A stretch of 64,000 nt of DNA from Acetobacter orleanensis (GTDB lineage Bacteria > Pseudomonadota > Alphaproteobacteria > Acetobacterales > Acetobacteraceae), in contig NZ_LHZV01000067.1 in NCBI RefSeq assembly GCF_001581005.1, positions 1-64,000 on the forward strand. The letters are read 5' to 3'. Shown piece by piece: positions 1-9,244 of the stretch. A model generated the notes under the pieces. It did no database searches. It had not been told where the DNA came from and saw nothing but the letters and a program-made list of their open reading frames with translations. Position 1 is the stretch's first letter; each line of letters begins with the position of its first letter. Position numbers and translations under genes: made by a program.

Positions 1-814
1 CCAGCAGCCGCAAATCCTGCTGCTTATCGCCTGTATCAGGCAGCACCATTGGGGGTTCAACCACAATCCGTAAACGCGCCGGACCAAGCCGCTCGACATA
101 GCCCGGAATAACCGCGCACCGATAACGCAACGCCATGGCCGCCAACGCTGGTGCCGTCATGGCAGGCTGACCAAAAAATGTGGCTTCAACACCGTCATTC
201 ATTTTCTGGTCCACCAGCATCCCCAGTCGCCCCCCTTTGGAGACGTAGGCAAGCGCTTCCCGCGCCCCGCGCGCGCCTTTTGCAAAAAGCGGCATGGGAG
301 TAGGCGCCATAGCTTTATCCCGCAGAGCGCGGATCATACCGTCAATCAGGGGATTACCAGCGGCCCGATAGAAAGATGCAAAAGGTGTTCCATGCCGCGC
401 CACGCCGGGAGGTAGCATTTCCCAGTTGCCAATATGGCCAGATACAAACAGCACCGCACCGCCATGACGGGCCTGCTCTTCCAGATATTCCGCGCCCTGA
501 ACCTCAAAACCCGGCCCGCTGGGGGTATTTTCCCGCAAGCAGGACAGGTGCGGCAGTTCCCCCACCGTGCGGCCGAGATTTTCCCAAACGCCTTTTACAA
601 TGTCAGCCCGCTGCGCGGCGTCCAGCTCCGGCATGGCCATCTGCAAATTTTTATCCGCTATTCTGGATGGTCGCAGTAAAGGCCCGATGACCCGACAGAG
701 CCCCCCAGCAAAGCTGGAGGCCCGCGCAGGGCCCATCCATAAAAACAGCTTGAGAAAAGCCTGCGCGGCATACGCTTCCACACGCATCAGGCGGGTTATG
801 CGTATCTCGCTCAT
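1..814 (-). CDS. lpxL: LpxL/HtrB-type lipid A lauroyl acyltransferase (3' end outside the window)
   Basis: Late lipid A acyltransferase of the inner membrane, expected to add a secondary acyl chain to Kdo-lipid A. Reading down the minus strand from an ATG at 814 gives MSEIRITRLMRVEAYAAQAF and continues open for 271 codons to the window edge, so only roughly the last 30 residues of a usual 300-residue protein are missing. The catalytic HX4E motif is present as GHIGNWE. The start overlaps the lpxK stop as ATGA, so it is translationally coupled and ends a waaA-lpxK-lpxL lipid A/Kdo operon. The exact acyl specificity cannot be read from sequence. Confidence 0.85.
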   Translation of the reverse strand, partial: MSEIRITRLMRVEAYAAQAFLKLFLWMGPARASSFAGGLCRVIGPLLRPSRIADKNLQMAMPELDAAQRADIVKGVWENLGRTVGELPHLSCLRENTPSGPGFEVQGAEYLEEQARHGGAVLFVSGHIGNWEMLPPGVARHGTPFASFYRAAGNPLIDGMIRALRDKAMAPTPMPLFAKGARGAREALAYVSKGGRLGMLVDQKMNDGVEATFFGQPAMTAPALAAMALRYRCAVIPGYVERLGPARLRIVVEPPMVLPDTGDKQQDLRLL

Positions 815-1800
815 GCGGGCCTCTGGCTTAAAAGCTCATCCAGTAATGCCTCGGGGGCTGAGGCATCCTGCCAGACAAGCCCGACCCCTACGGTCTTAAG
901 TTGTTTTCTGAATGAGGATGGGAAGCGCACCGTGTCTTTGGGGGTTGTCACAAGCTGCGCGTCGGCCCGCTGGGCCAGTGTGGCAAGATGGGTCATATCC
1001 CGGTCTTTATAAAAATAATGATCGGGAAAAGCGAGACACTGCACCGGCTTCACGCCCGCCTGACGCAAGCCCTCAAAAAATTTGGAAGGTCGGCCAAGCC
1101 CGGCAAACGCAAGACAGCGCTGCCCTCGCAAAGCCTGTACATCATCGCCTGTGCGCAGATCAGCCCGCAGAACAGCAGGCATGTTCGCGCCATAATGTGT
1201 CAGGAAATTTGTTTGATCCGCACCGATCAACAGCACCGCCGAAGCCCGCGCCAAGGCATTCGCCGGGCGCTCACGCAGGGGGCCAGCAGGCAGAACATGG
1301 CCGTTGCCGAGCCCTACTACACCATCCACCACCAGAAGAGAGACATCTTTGTAAAGACCGGGATTCTGAAAGCCATCATCCATGATGAGGCACATTGCCC
1401 CTGCGGCAACGGCGGCACGCGCTGAGGCGGCGCGGTCTCCTCCCACCCATGTCGGGCATTGCTGGGCGAGGAGCAGGGCTTCATCCCCCACATCACGAGC
1501 AGAATGGCAGGCAAGGTCCACCTGTGTGGCCGTTTTAATCCGCCCGCCATACCCGCGCGTGAGGGCATGAACGGCAATATTCCGGGCTTTCAAGCGTGCT
1601 ACGAGGTCAAGCACGACAGTCGTTTTGCCGGTACCACCCGTTGTCAGATTACCGCAGCATAAAACCGGAACAGGGGCTTTCCAGCCCATTCTTTTCTGCC
1701 TATTCGCCGCATAGGCTCCGACTAATGTGGCGACCGGAGAGAGCAGCAGCGGGAACACTCTAGCCGCAGGGTCCGACCAGAAGCGGGGAGGGCGGATCAT
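811..1800 (-). CDS. lpxK: Tetraacyldisaccharide 4'-kinase LpxK
   Basis: Phosphorylates the 4' position of the tetraacyl disaccharide to make lipid IVA, at the cytoplasmic face of the inner membrane. The 329-residue protein is normal family length. It opens with the hydrophobic N-terminal segment typical of LpxK and then carries a Walker A motif, GNLTTGGTGKTT, near residue 55, plus the family motif MDDGFQNPGL around residue 135. Its ATG at 1800 overlaps the stop of the waaA fusion (ATGA), and its own stop overlaps the acyltransferase start, so the three genes are translated from one message. Confidence 0.95.
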   Translation of the reverse strand: MIRPPRFWSDPAARVFPLLLSPVATLVGAYAANRQKRMGWKAPVPVLCCGNLTTGGTGKTTVVLDLVARLKARNIAVHALTRGYGGRIKTATQVDLACHSARDVGDEALLLAQQCPTWVGGDRAASARAAVAAGAMCLIMDDGFQNPGLYKDVSLLVVDGVVGLGNGHVLPAGPLRERPANALARASAVLLIGADQTNFLTHYGANMPAVLRADLRTGDDVQALRGQRCLAFAGLGRPSKFFEGLRQAGVKPVQCLAFPDHYFYKDRDMTHLATLAQRADAQLVTTPKDTVRFPSSFRKQLKTVGVGLVWQDASAPEALLDELLSQRPA

Positions 1801-3812
1801 GAGGAGAGAAGAGCCAGAACTTTATCTGCGAGCATCTGTGGCAGATCCATATTGGCGGTAGCAACGGCCTTTACCTGCGCCGCGTAAGTCTGCTGACGGG
1901 CAGGATTATCCAACATCAGCCGCACCCAGTCCGCAAGGTCCGCTGGTATGGACACCGTCGTAACGCTCTCACCCAGAACAGTAAAAGCCTCCTGAAAATT
2001 CTGAACACGGGGGCCAGTAGCCAGCGCACAGTCCAAACGGGCCGGCTCAAACGGATTATGCCCACCACCACCCGTACGCACCTCCGGCAAGCTGTTACCT
2101 AAGAAAACACTCCCTGCCAGCCGGTAGAATAATCCCAGTTCACCCAGCGTATCACAGACCCATACCGGGTCAGTCTGCGCAGGAACCTGCCCCAACGCCC
2201 TGCGTGATGCACCGCCAAACAGGGCGCTTACGGCCGCTCCGCGTTCCGGGTGGCGGGGCACAATAAGCGTCAAAAGGGATGGAAAGCGTGCCTGTAAGGT
2301 CTGGACAACCGGACGGAGCGCCTCTTCCTCACCATCATGCGTGGAGGCCGCCAAAAAGACAGGCCGCCCGGCAAGCTGGCACTCAACGGAGTGTAACGCC
2401 GCCTGATCGACCGGCAACGGCGGTGCTGCTGTTTTAAGGTCTCCCGCCTCAATCAGAGATCGCGCTCCAAGCTGGCGGAAATGCTCTGCATCTTTGTCAG
2501 ACCGCGCTGCAATCCATGCAAACCGCTCCAGCATTCGCCGCGCTACGGGGCGAAACCTGCTCCAGTTTTTGAAAGAGCGTTCCGACATCCTGCCATTCAC
2601 AAGAGCCACCGGAATATTCTGCTTGTGGCATAGGCCAATCAGGTTGGGCCAAAGCTCACTTTCCGTAAAAACCACGGCCTGCGGTTGCCAGTGCGTCAGA
2701 AACCGCTGGCCCCAGCGGGGTACGTCCAGTGGGACAAACTGATGCACAAGCCGGGGGTGCGCCAGACGTTGCGACAGGAGGCGCGCCGCCGTGACGGTCC
2801 CGGTTGTCACCAGCGCCGTCAGAGCCGGACTTTTATCCAGACAGAGTTGCACCAGCGGCAGGATGGAAACCAGTTCCCCCACACTGGCGGCATGAAACCA
2901 GATCAGTTGACCTGCCGGACGGACCTGAGATGCAAAGCCCATCTTCTCCCGCACACGGTCCGGCAGTTCCTTCCCGCGCGTCTGCCGCCACCTCAGCAGG
3001 AACGGCAGGGCAGGGGCAAGCACCGTCGCCACCCAGCCCCAGATCCACGAGGGTTGAAGAGACAGAGGGCCAAGGCTGATTTTTTCTGCCTGACAGCCCG
3101 CGTGATCCATTCCGGATTGCTCTGCTTCCGTAATAACTTTTGTAATGGCTTCTGACAGCAACTGGTCCGCGCTGCGCTCCGCCAGAGCATCTTGCTTTCG
3201 AGACAGAAAAAGCGGCGCCCCACACACAAAATGACCACGCCCGAAAGGCAGGGGGACAACCATTTTATCCCATGACTTCAGACGGATACCCCGGCACGTT
3301 GCACCAATCGGGATAATCGGCTTTCCGGCATGGCTGGCAAGAGCCACAGCTCCCGGCTGCGCGCACCTGCGCGGCCCCTGCGGACCATCCGGGGTAATGG
3401 CAACAAGGCCACCATGTCGCTGCAATATGGCACGCATGGCACGCAGCGCGGCAGCACCGCCCTTGTTTTTACGGCGCGTATCGGATGAGCCAGCGATAGA
3501 CCATATTCGCCATTGATTGATAATATCCGCAATCAACCGGCCATCACGGTTCCGGCTGATCAGTACATGGGCGCGCATAGCGGGATTCTGGCCCTCAGAC
3601 CACCACCATAAAGCGGGGATAAGCGGTAGCGACTCATGCCAGAAAGCAACAATAATAGTGCCACCACCCTCACCAAACAACGCCTTCCGGGCCTCAGGGT
3701 CGATGCGTAACGTCCAGCGCGTTGTGCGCAAAGCAAAGCCCAGATAGCCCCGGATTGTACTGACGAGAATCTTTCTTGCCAAAGACCCGGCAGAGAAGGA
3801 AAAGCGCGCCAC
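1797..3812 (-). CDS. waaA: DUF374 acyltransferase-like domain fused to Kdo transferase WaaA
   Basis: A 671-residue two-domain protein. Residues about 20-235 match the DUF374 lysophospholipid-acyltransferase-like family (AFWHESLPLIP, the segment SRNRDGRLIADII, TPDGPQGPRR). Residues about 250-671 are 3-deoxy-D-manno-octulosonic acid transferase (HAASVGEL, the ESELWPNL motif, LGNSLPEVRTGGGGHNPFEP), which attaches Kdo to lipid IVA. In many alphaproteobacteria these are two adjacent genes; here one uninterrupted frame joins them. A single hydrophobic segment (about residues 250-270) lies at the junction, where WaaA normally has its N-terminal membrane anchor. It lies 18 bases after the DUF934 gene and overlaps lpxK. 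Confidence 0.93.
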   Translation of the reverse strand: MARFSFSAGSLARKILVSTIRGYLGFALRTTRWTLRIDPEARKALFGEGGGTIIVAFWHESLPLIPALWWWSEGQNPAMRAHVLISRNRDGRLIADIINQWRIWSIAGSSDTRRKNKGGAAALRAMRAILQRHGGLVAITPDGPQGPRRCAQPGAVALASHAGKPIIPIGATCRGIRLKSWDKMVVPLPFGRGHFVCGAPLFLSRKQDALAERSADQLLSEAITKVITEAEQSGMDHAGCQAEKISLGPLSLQPSWIWGWVATVLAPALPFLLRWRQTRGKELPDRVREKMGFASQVRPAGQLIWFHAASVGELVSILPLVQLCLDKSPALTALVTTGTVTAARLLSQRLAHPRLVHQFVPLDVPRWGQRFLTHWQPQAVVFTESELWPNLIGLCHKQNIPVALVNGRMSERSFKNWSRFRPVARRMLERFAWIAARSDKDAEHFRQLGARSLIEAGDLKTAAPPLPVDQAALHSVECQLAGRPVFLAASTHDGEEEALRPVVQTLQARFPSLLTLIVPRHPERGAAVSALFGGASRRALGQVPAQTDPVWVCDTLGELGLFYRLAGSVFLGNSLPEVRTGGGGHNPFEPARLDCALATGPRVQNFQEAFTVLGESVTTVSIPADLADWVRLMLDNPARQQTYAAQVKAVATANMDLPQMLADKVLALLSS

Positions 3813-3830
3813 AGTCCCGGCCTCCCTGCG

Positions 3831-4319
3831 CTAGGCCAGCCGCCTCCGGAACGCAAATCCCTCCGGTTGCTCATTCAGAATGGAGGGCTGATAAGCCACC
3901 GTGAACGCCTCATGGGCATGTTGCCAGACAGACAGGTCTACTCCCTCAGGCAAAGATACGGTGGTGACACCACACCGCAGCAGAAATTCATACTGGTCCG
4001 GCAGGATATGCCCGCCAGCCCGGATTTCACCCTTGAAGTGCAGATGCTCGCGCAACGCCCGTGCCTGTGTAAACGGACGACCATCCCGAAACACCGGAAA
4101 ACTCAGCACCACAAGGTCCAGACGGGGCAGGGCCTCCCGCAGGGCTTCAATTTCATCAGCAGAGTTCAGCACAACGCCAAGCCGGGCCTCTTCATTCCGG
4201 CCAAGCCCTTCAGAAAGACGTGCCAGCGGCACCAGAACATCACCCGCTGGAAGAGGGGTATCCTCAACAGCAATCTGCCATGTGTCCTGAATAATCTGGC
4301 CGTTTTCAAGCAGGGGCAT
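3831..4319 (-). CDS. DUF934 protein, sulfite-reduction accessory
   Basis: A 162-residue protein of the DUF934 family, which in alphaproteobacteria and betaproteobacteria sits next to assimilatory sulfite reductase. Recognisable family features are the N-terminal PLARLSEGLG segment, VVLSFPVFRDGRPFTQARAL in the middle, and GHILPDQYEFLLRCG near the end. The biochemical role is not established; a role in sulfite reduction is inferred from linkage. The start overlaps the 3' end of cysI by 14 bases, so expression is coupled. It is followed 18 bases later by the waaA fusion, linking sulfur assimilation to lipid A/Kdo genes. Confidence 0.85.
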   Translation of the reverse strand: MPLLENGQIIQDTWQIAVEDTPLPAGDVLVPLARLSEGLGRNEEARLGVVLNSADEIEALREALPRLDLVVLSFPVFRDGRPFTQARALREHLHFKGEIRAGGHILPDQYEFLLRCGVTTVSLPEGVDLSVWQHAHEAFTVAYQPSILNEQPEGFAFRRRLA

Positions 4320-6003
4320 ATGCGGCGTCCTTGAATGGTGCTGTGCCTAAACGGCGGCACGTTTCAATAAACCGCTCACCCGCCGTTCGTCTGGAAAGAT
4401 ACGTATCAATGATCCGGGCGATTGCATCAACCGTTTCATCTTCCGACATGGCAGACCCCAGAATTTGCCCGATGGAGGCATCCTCTCCGCCAGAAGACCC
4501 GCCCAATGTAATCTGGAAAGCTTCTTCCCCGCGTTTATCAACACCCAGAATGCCAATATGCCCCGCATGATGGTGCCCGCAGGCATTGATGCAGCCGGAA
4601 ATATTCAGCCGCAGCGGACCAATCTTCCGCTGGAGGTCCGCACTCCCGAAACGGGCACTCAGCTTCTGAGCAATGGGGATGGAGCGTGCATTGGCAAGAG
4701 CGCAGTAATCCAGACCGGGGCAGGCTATAATATCGGTCATAAAGCCGATATTGGCCGTGCCAAGTCCGTTCTGCGCCAGCGCCTGCCATACTTCATACAA
4801 CGCATCCTGCCGAACGTGGCCCAGCACGACATTTTGCAGATGGGTAATACGCAACTCCCCAAAACTGTAGCGTTCCGCCAAGTCCGCCAGCAGGTCCATC
4901 TGCGCTGAGGTCACGTCCCCCGGAATACCGCCCGTCGGTTTGCAGGAAACCGTAACCGAGCAATAGCCGGGCTGCTTGTGCGCGTGGGTATTGGTTGCAA
5001 CCCATGCGTCAAAAACCTGATCGGCCTTGCGCTGAGCGTTCAGTTTTTCTGCGGCATCCCCCGCAGGCGCAAAATCCGGCGTGCCAAACCGGGCACGGAT
5101 GGCCTCCACGGTCGCTTCCGGCAGGCGATAACGTGCCCGATCCATGGCCGAAAATTCCGCGTTCACCTGATTGAAGAATTCTTCCGCACCTAGTGCCTGC
5201 ACCAGAATTTTGATCCGGGCCTTGTAAATATTATCACGTCGTCCGTGCGCATTATAAACACGCAGGATAGCTTCCAGATACGCTATCAGGTCTTCTTCCG
5301 GCAGATCATCCCGCAATCTGGTGCCAATAGCGGGTGTGCGGCCAAGCCCACCGCCCACAAAAACTTCAAAAACCGGGCGACCGTTTTCACCCTCCCGTGC
5401 AATCAGCCCGATATCATGGAAGCGGGCTGCCACGCGGTCCTGCTTGCTGCCGGAAATGGCAATTTTGAACTTCCGGGGCAGAAACGTGAATTCCGGGTGC
5501 AGCGTAGACCACTGCCGCAGAATTTCCGCATACACACGAGGGTCCAACACCTCATCCGCTGCCGCACCAGCAAACTGGTCTGCCGTAACATTGCGAATGC
5601 AGTTCCCGCTTGTCTGAATGGCGTGCATATCCGCCTCAGCCAGCACAGTCAGGATTTCCGGCGTATCTTCCAGCCGGATCCAGTTGAACTGAATATTCTG
5701 GCGGGTGGTGAAATGCCCGTAATCCCGGTCATAAGTCCGGGCGATATGCGCCAGCGTACGCATCTGCGCCGCATCCAGCACACCGTAAGGAATAGCGACC
5801 CGCAGCATATAGGCATGAAGCTGAAGATACAGGCCATTCATCAAGCGAAGCGGCTTGAACTCTTCTTCCGTCAATGCGCCAGAGAGACGCCGTTCCACCT
5901 GATCTTTAAACTGCGCAACGCGCTGTTTGAGAAAGGTGCGGTCAACCGAATCATAAGCATAGTGTCCAACGGGCAGTGCGGGTTGTGTCATCACGTGAGG
6001 CAT
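4306..6003 (-). CDS. cysI: Assimilatory sulfite (nitrite/sulfite) reductase haemoprotein
   Basis: Siroheme and [4Fe-4S] enzyme that reduces sulfite to sulfide in the cytoplasm. The 565-residue protein has the duplicated ferredoxin-like/siroheme layout of the family. The cluster ligands are CPGLDYC (CX5C, about residue 415) and SGCINACGHHH (CX3C, about residue 460). No flavoprotein subunit (cysJ) or siroheme synthase (cysG) lies nearby, so electrons may come from ferredoxin or a distant partner. It follows DUF2849 by 27 bases and overlaps DUF934. Neither the ATG at 6003 nor the alternative at 5991 has a strong ribosome site. Confidence 0.92.
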   Translation of the reverse strand: MPHVMTQPALPVGHYAYDSVDRTFLKQRVAQFKDQVERRLSGALTEEEFKPLRLMNGLYLQLHAYMLRVAIPYGVLDAAQMRTLAHIARTYDRDYGHFTTRQNIQFNWIRLEDTPEILTVLAEADMHAIQTSGNCIRNVTADQFAGAAADEVLDPRVYAEILRQWSTLHPEFTFLPRKFKIAISGSKQDRVAARFHDIGLIAREGENGRPVFEVFVGGGLGRTPAIGTRLRDDLPEEDLIAYLEAILRVYNAHGRRDNIYKARIKILVQALGAEEFFNQVNAEFSAMDRARYRLPEATVEAIRARFGTPDFAPAGDAAEKLNAQRKADQVFDAWVATNTHAHKQPGYCSVTVSCKPTGGIPGDVTSAQMDLLADLAERYSFGELRITHLQNVVLGHVRQDALYEVWQALAQNGLGTANIGFMTDIIACPGLDYCALANARSIPIAQKLSARFGSADLQRKIGPLRLNISGCINACGHHHAGHIGILGVDKRGEEAFQITLGGSSGGEDASIGQILGSAMSEDETVDAIARIIDTYLSRRTAGERFIETCRRLGTAPFKDAAYAPA

Positions 6004-6030
6004 GGAGGAAACCCAGTTCTGGTCGTCTGT

Positions 6031-6375
6031 TCAGGCGTGTAGAGCTGGCTGATGCGTGGGCCAGTCTGGCGTAAAATCTGGATGGACACTGGGGCCTGCG
6101 GCGCGAATACGCTCACGGCTGGTAACGGGTTGTAGCCCGGACACCGTGCGCGTGACCTGCACACCATAAATGCCGACCAGCGCCTCCTGCTGCGCACGGG
6201 CGTTGCAGCGTTGCAAAACATCCTCAATCGCGCTGTTGGCGTAAGGTTCTGCATCCTGAATCACGGTTTTCCACTGGCCGTCAGCACCCAGCCAGACAAT
6301 GCGACCATCCAAAAGCCGGTTGGCGGTGACAACACTTATGCCCTCTGCATCCCGACGATTATTTCTCCGGTCCAC
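6031..6375 (-). CDS. DUF2849 protein, first gene of the sulfite reductase operon
   Basis: A 114-residue protein of the DUF2849 family, a small alphaproteobacterial family found directly upstream of cysI. The family-typical N-terminal segment VVTANRLLDGRIVWLG is present. A GTG at 6375 is preferred as start because AAAGGA lies seven bases upstream; an ATG at 6380 is in another frame. Function is unknown; a role in siroheme or sulfite metabolism is inferred from conserved linkage. It begins the operon DUF2849-cysI-DUF934-waaA-lpxK-lpxL. Confidence 0.8.
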   Translation of the reverse strand: MDRRNNRRDAEGISVVTANRLLDGRIVWLGADGQWKTVIQDAEPYANSAIEDVLQRCNARAQQEALVGIYGVQVTRTVSGLQPVTSRERIRAAGPSVHPDFTPDWPTHQPALHA

Positions 6376-6437
6376 AGCATGGTCCTTTCCAGCATGAAGT
6401 CTGAAGTGAAAAATTACACCAACAACGTCTCAGTCTC

Positions 6438-6460
6438 AATATACCACGAATTATTTTGCG
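6438..6460 (-). promoter_or_regulatory. Candidate cys operator and -10 box before DUF2849-cysI
   Basis: An AT-rich 147-base gap separates this operon from the cysA end. At 6445-6460 (plus strand) it holds CACGAATTATTTTGCG, which matches 13 of 16 bases of the word upstream of cysH at 12886-12901. On the transcribed strand the word is followed, after one base, by TATATT, a good -10 box, so the word covers the spacer and -35 position. This suits a repressor, or an activator replacing a weak -35. The regulator is not identified. Confidence 0.5.
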
Positions 6461-6522
6461 TGATATAAAAATTAATTACGATATTCCGTGACGATATAGA
6501 AATCCCGCCGTGCCGATGCCGC

Positions 6523-7596
6523 TTAAACGCACAGTACGCCATCTCGGAACAATCTGGCGCGGCTGATATTCAGCATCACAGAATCCTGATATTTCACGCG
6601 TCCTTCCGTATAATCCGGCACACAGAAGGGTATGGAACGCTCCAGCAGTTGCGCCCGGTAATGCCGATATCCGTTCCGCACACCTTCCGCCACAAGAGAG
6701 ACTGTGGCCTGCGCCGCCAGTAGATCCGCACCTGTGTACACCTGAATCTCATAAGGCCGCGCCATGGCAGTAATAGGGCCGGGCGGCACCGTATCCGGCA
6801 CAGAAAAAGGCAGAATACCGGCTTCATCCGGCACCATCAGGCCATCCCGCACAGTGCCGCTAAAGGAGGAGGATTCTCCCAGAAACTCCATCACAAACGG
6901 GGTCTGCGGATTTCGGTTCAGGTCTTCCGGTGGTGCATCCTGCACAATCTGCCCTTCCTGCATCACCACAATGCGGTCTGCTATTTCAACAGCTTCATCC
7001 TGATCGTGCGTCACCAGAATGGTCGTCAGCCCCAGCCGTTCGTGCAAATCTTTCAGCCATGAGCGGATGGACCGTCTAACAATGGGATCGAGAGCCCCAA
7101 AAGGCTCATCCAGCAGCAAAAGTCCGGGGCCCGTGGCGAGCGCCCGCGCAAGTGCTACGCGCTGCCGCTGCCCACCGGAAAGCCGCGCCGGGTAAGATGC
7201 GCCCGCATCTGGAAGCTGCATCAACTCCAGCAACTCCTGCACCCGTGCCGCAATGGCGGAGCGGGACGGACGCTCAGAACGGGGCAGGACATCCAGCCCG
7301 AAGGCAATGTTTTTCGCCACTGTCATGTGCGGGAACAGCGCGTAATTCTGAAAAACAAAGCCAATCTTGCGCGCACGGTCTCGCATGGAGCCCATAGGCT
7401 GGCCGTCTAGCAGCAAAGCGCCCTGTTCAAAATTATCCAGACCAGCAATGGCCCGAAGCAGCGTGGTCTTGCCCGCGCCAGAGGGGCCGACCAGCGCCAC
7501 AAAGGCCCCACGCGGCACGTCCAGAGAGACATCATTCAGCAGACGCCGCGCACTCCCCGGCGCATTGCGCACCAGATGCTCAACCCGCACACTCAT
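6523..7596 (-). CDS. cysA: Sulfate/thiosulfate ABC transporter ATPase CysA
   Basis: ATP-hydrolysing subunit of the sulfate/thiosulfate importer, on the cytoplasmic side of the membrane. The 357-residue protein has Walker A GPSGAGKTT (about residue 38), the signature LSGGQRQRVALARAL, Walker B LLLLDEPFGALD and the H-loop VTHDQDEA, followed by a C-terminal regulatory domain of about 120 residues as in CysA and MalK. It overlaps the cysW stop (ATGA) and is the last gene of the cysH-D-NC-T-W-A run. Confidence 0.93.
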   Translation of the reverse strand: MSVRVEHLVRNAPGSARRLLNDVSLDVPRGAFVALVGPSGAGKTTLLRAIAGLDNFEQGALLLDGQPMGSMRDRARKIGFVFQNYALFPHMTVAKNIAFGLDVLPRSERPSRSAIAARVQELLELMQLPDAGASYPARLSGGQRQRVALARALATGPGLLLLDEPFGALDPIVRRSIRSWLKDLHERLGLTTILVTHDQDEAVEIADRIVVMQEGQIVQDAPPEDLNRNPQTPFVMEFLGESSSFSGTVRDGLMVPDEAGILPFSVPDTVPPGPITAMARPYEIQVYTGADLLAAQATVSLVAEGVRNGYRHYRAQLLERSIPFCVPDYTEGRVKYQDSVMLNISRARLFRDGVLCV

Positions 7597-8411
7597 GCCT
7601 GCGCCTCCTTCCGCCGCGCCAGCCGCTCCGGCACGGAGCGCAGCAGAACAGCCATCATCGCCATACCCGCCAAGAGTGCTGCCATACTGAAGGCCGCAAC
7701 CGTCTGGTATCCATTATAAAGACTTTCAATATGGAGCGGCATGGTCTCTGTCATGCCGGGAATATGGCCGGAGACAACGGAAACCGCGCCAAACTCCCCC
7801 ATGGCCCGCGCCGTGGTGAGCAGGATGCCGGAAAACAAGGCAACCCGCGCTCCGGGGAGGGTGACACGCCACAGAATATTCCAAAAACCCGCACCTGCCA
7901 GCATGGCGGCCTCTTCCGCATCGCGCCCCTGCTGCTCCATCAATGGGACAAGGGTGCGCACAACGTAGGGCAGGGTGACAAAAATGGTGGCCAGCATGAT
8001 GCCCGGAACCGCAAACGCAATGTGGATGCCAGCCTGCTCCAGCACCGACCCCCACCAGCCCTGCGCCCCAAACAGCAAAAGCCAGACAAGGCCAGAAACG
8101 ACCGGAGAAATACTCAGCGGCAGTTCAACCAGAACCAGCAGGGCAGACCGACCGGGGAAGCGATATTTTGTCAACACCCATGCGGCCAGAATACCAAAAA
8201 GCGTATTGACCAGCACGGAGACAGCCGTGACTTCAAGCGTCAGCCAAATCGCCGCCTGTGCATCAGGGTCAGACAAGGATGCCAGAGCAGGCTGTAATCC
8301 GGTTTTTAACGCCTCGGCCACAACCACGGCAGGTGACATAAGCAGTACGAGTACAATCAGCGCCCATGTCACAGCCCAGAGGGCATACCGACTCATGCCT
8401 GTTCTCCCCAC
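7593..8411 (-). CDS. cysW: Sulfate ABC transporter permease CysW
   Basis: Inner-membrane permease, 272 residues with about six hydrophobic helices. The cytoplasmic EAA loop that docks with CysA is readable as EEAAMLAGAGFWNILWRVTLP (residues about 165-185). The region GEFGAVSVVSGHIPGMTETM is typical of CysW and distinguishes it from CysT. It overlaps cysT by 19 bases and cysA by 4, so the three subunits are translated as a coupled set. Confidence 0.9.
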   Translation of the reverse strand: MGRTGMSRYALWAVTWALIVLVLLMSPAVVVAEALKTGLQPALASLSDPDAQAAIWLTLEVTAVSVLVNTLFGILAAWVLTKYRFPGRSALLVLVELPLSISPVVSGLVWLLLFGAQGWWGSVLEQAGIHIAFAVPGIMLATIFVTLPYVVRTLVPLMEQQGRDAEEAAMLAGAGFWNILWRVTLPGARVALFSGILLTTARAMGEFGAVSVVSGHIPGMTETMPLHIESLYNGYQTVAAFSMAALLAGMAMMAVLLRSVPERLARRKEAQA

Positions 8412-9244
8412 ACAGACAGCCGCCAGCGCACCAGACTGACCAGAACCAGCGCGAGAAGGGACATGAGCAACAGAATCAACGCAATCGCCGTGGCCCCCGC
8501 ATAGTCAAACTCCTGAAGCCGCACGACAATCAGCAAAGGCGCAATTTCACTCTTAAACGGCTGGTTACCCGCAATAAAAATAACAGAGCCATATTCCCCA
8601 ACGCCCCGCGCCAGCGCCAATCCAAACCCGGTGAGCAGAGCGGGCAACAAAGGGGCAATAATCACGCGCGTGACCACCTGCCACGGTCTTGCACCTAGTA
8701 GAACAGCGGCTTCCTCCATATCGCGCGGCAGGTTTTTCAGCACAGGCTCAACGGTGCGCACCACAAACGGCAGCCCGACAAACATCAAAGCCAGCACAAT
8801 ACCCGTGCGACTGTAAGCCAGCACCAGACCTAGCTTTGCAAGCGGCGCGCCTAGCCACCCTTGCGGGCCATATAACGTGGCCAGTGTGATACCAGAAACG
8901 GCTGTCGGCAGCGCCAGAGGCAGATCAATCACCGCATCCGCCACGCGGCGACCCGGCAAATCTCCCCGCACCAGTGTCCATGCCAGCAGAAGCCCCAGAG
9001 GAATATTCAGCAAAGCCGCTAGAAAGGCACAGGAAAAGCTGGTCCAGAGGGCCGCAAACATACGCGCATCATGCAGCGCCGCCACCATTGCCCCCACGCC
9101 ATCCTGCCATGGCCGGATGATCAGCGCGCTGAGAGGCAGGAGGATGAAAAACCCAGTCCAGACAAGTGTTGCCGCAAGGGCCAGCCGATAGCCGGGCAGG
9201 GCTGAGCCACCACCTCGTAAAAAGGATAAAACCGCCTGCTTCAT
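8393..9244 (-). CDS. cysT: Sulfate ABC transporter permease CysT
   Basis: Second permease of the sulfate importer, 283 residues with about six membrane helices. The EAA loop reads EEAAVLLGARPWQVVTRVII (about residue 178), and GVGEYGSVIFIAGNQP is the CysT (CysU) hallmark. It starts 138 bases after cysNC. No periplasmic sulfate-binding protein gene (sbp or cysP) is present in that gap or elsewhere in the window, although such operons often begin with one. Confidence 0.9.
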   Translation of the reverse strand: MKQAVLSFLRGGGSALPGYRLALAATLVWTGFFILLPLSALIIRPWQDGVGAMVAALHDARMFAALWTSFSCAFLAALLNIPLGLLLAWTLVRGDLPGRRVADAVIDLPLALPTAVSGITLATLYGPQGWLGAPLAKLGLVLAYSRTGIVLALMFVGLPFVVRTVEPVLKNLPRDMEEAAVLLGARPWQVVTRVIIAPLLPALLTGFGLALARGVGEYGSVIFIAGNQPFKSEIAPLLIVVRLQEFDYAGATAIALILLLMSLLALVLVSLVRWRLSVWGEQA

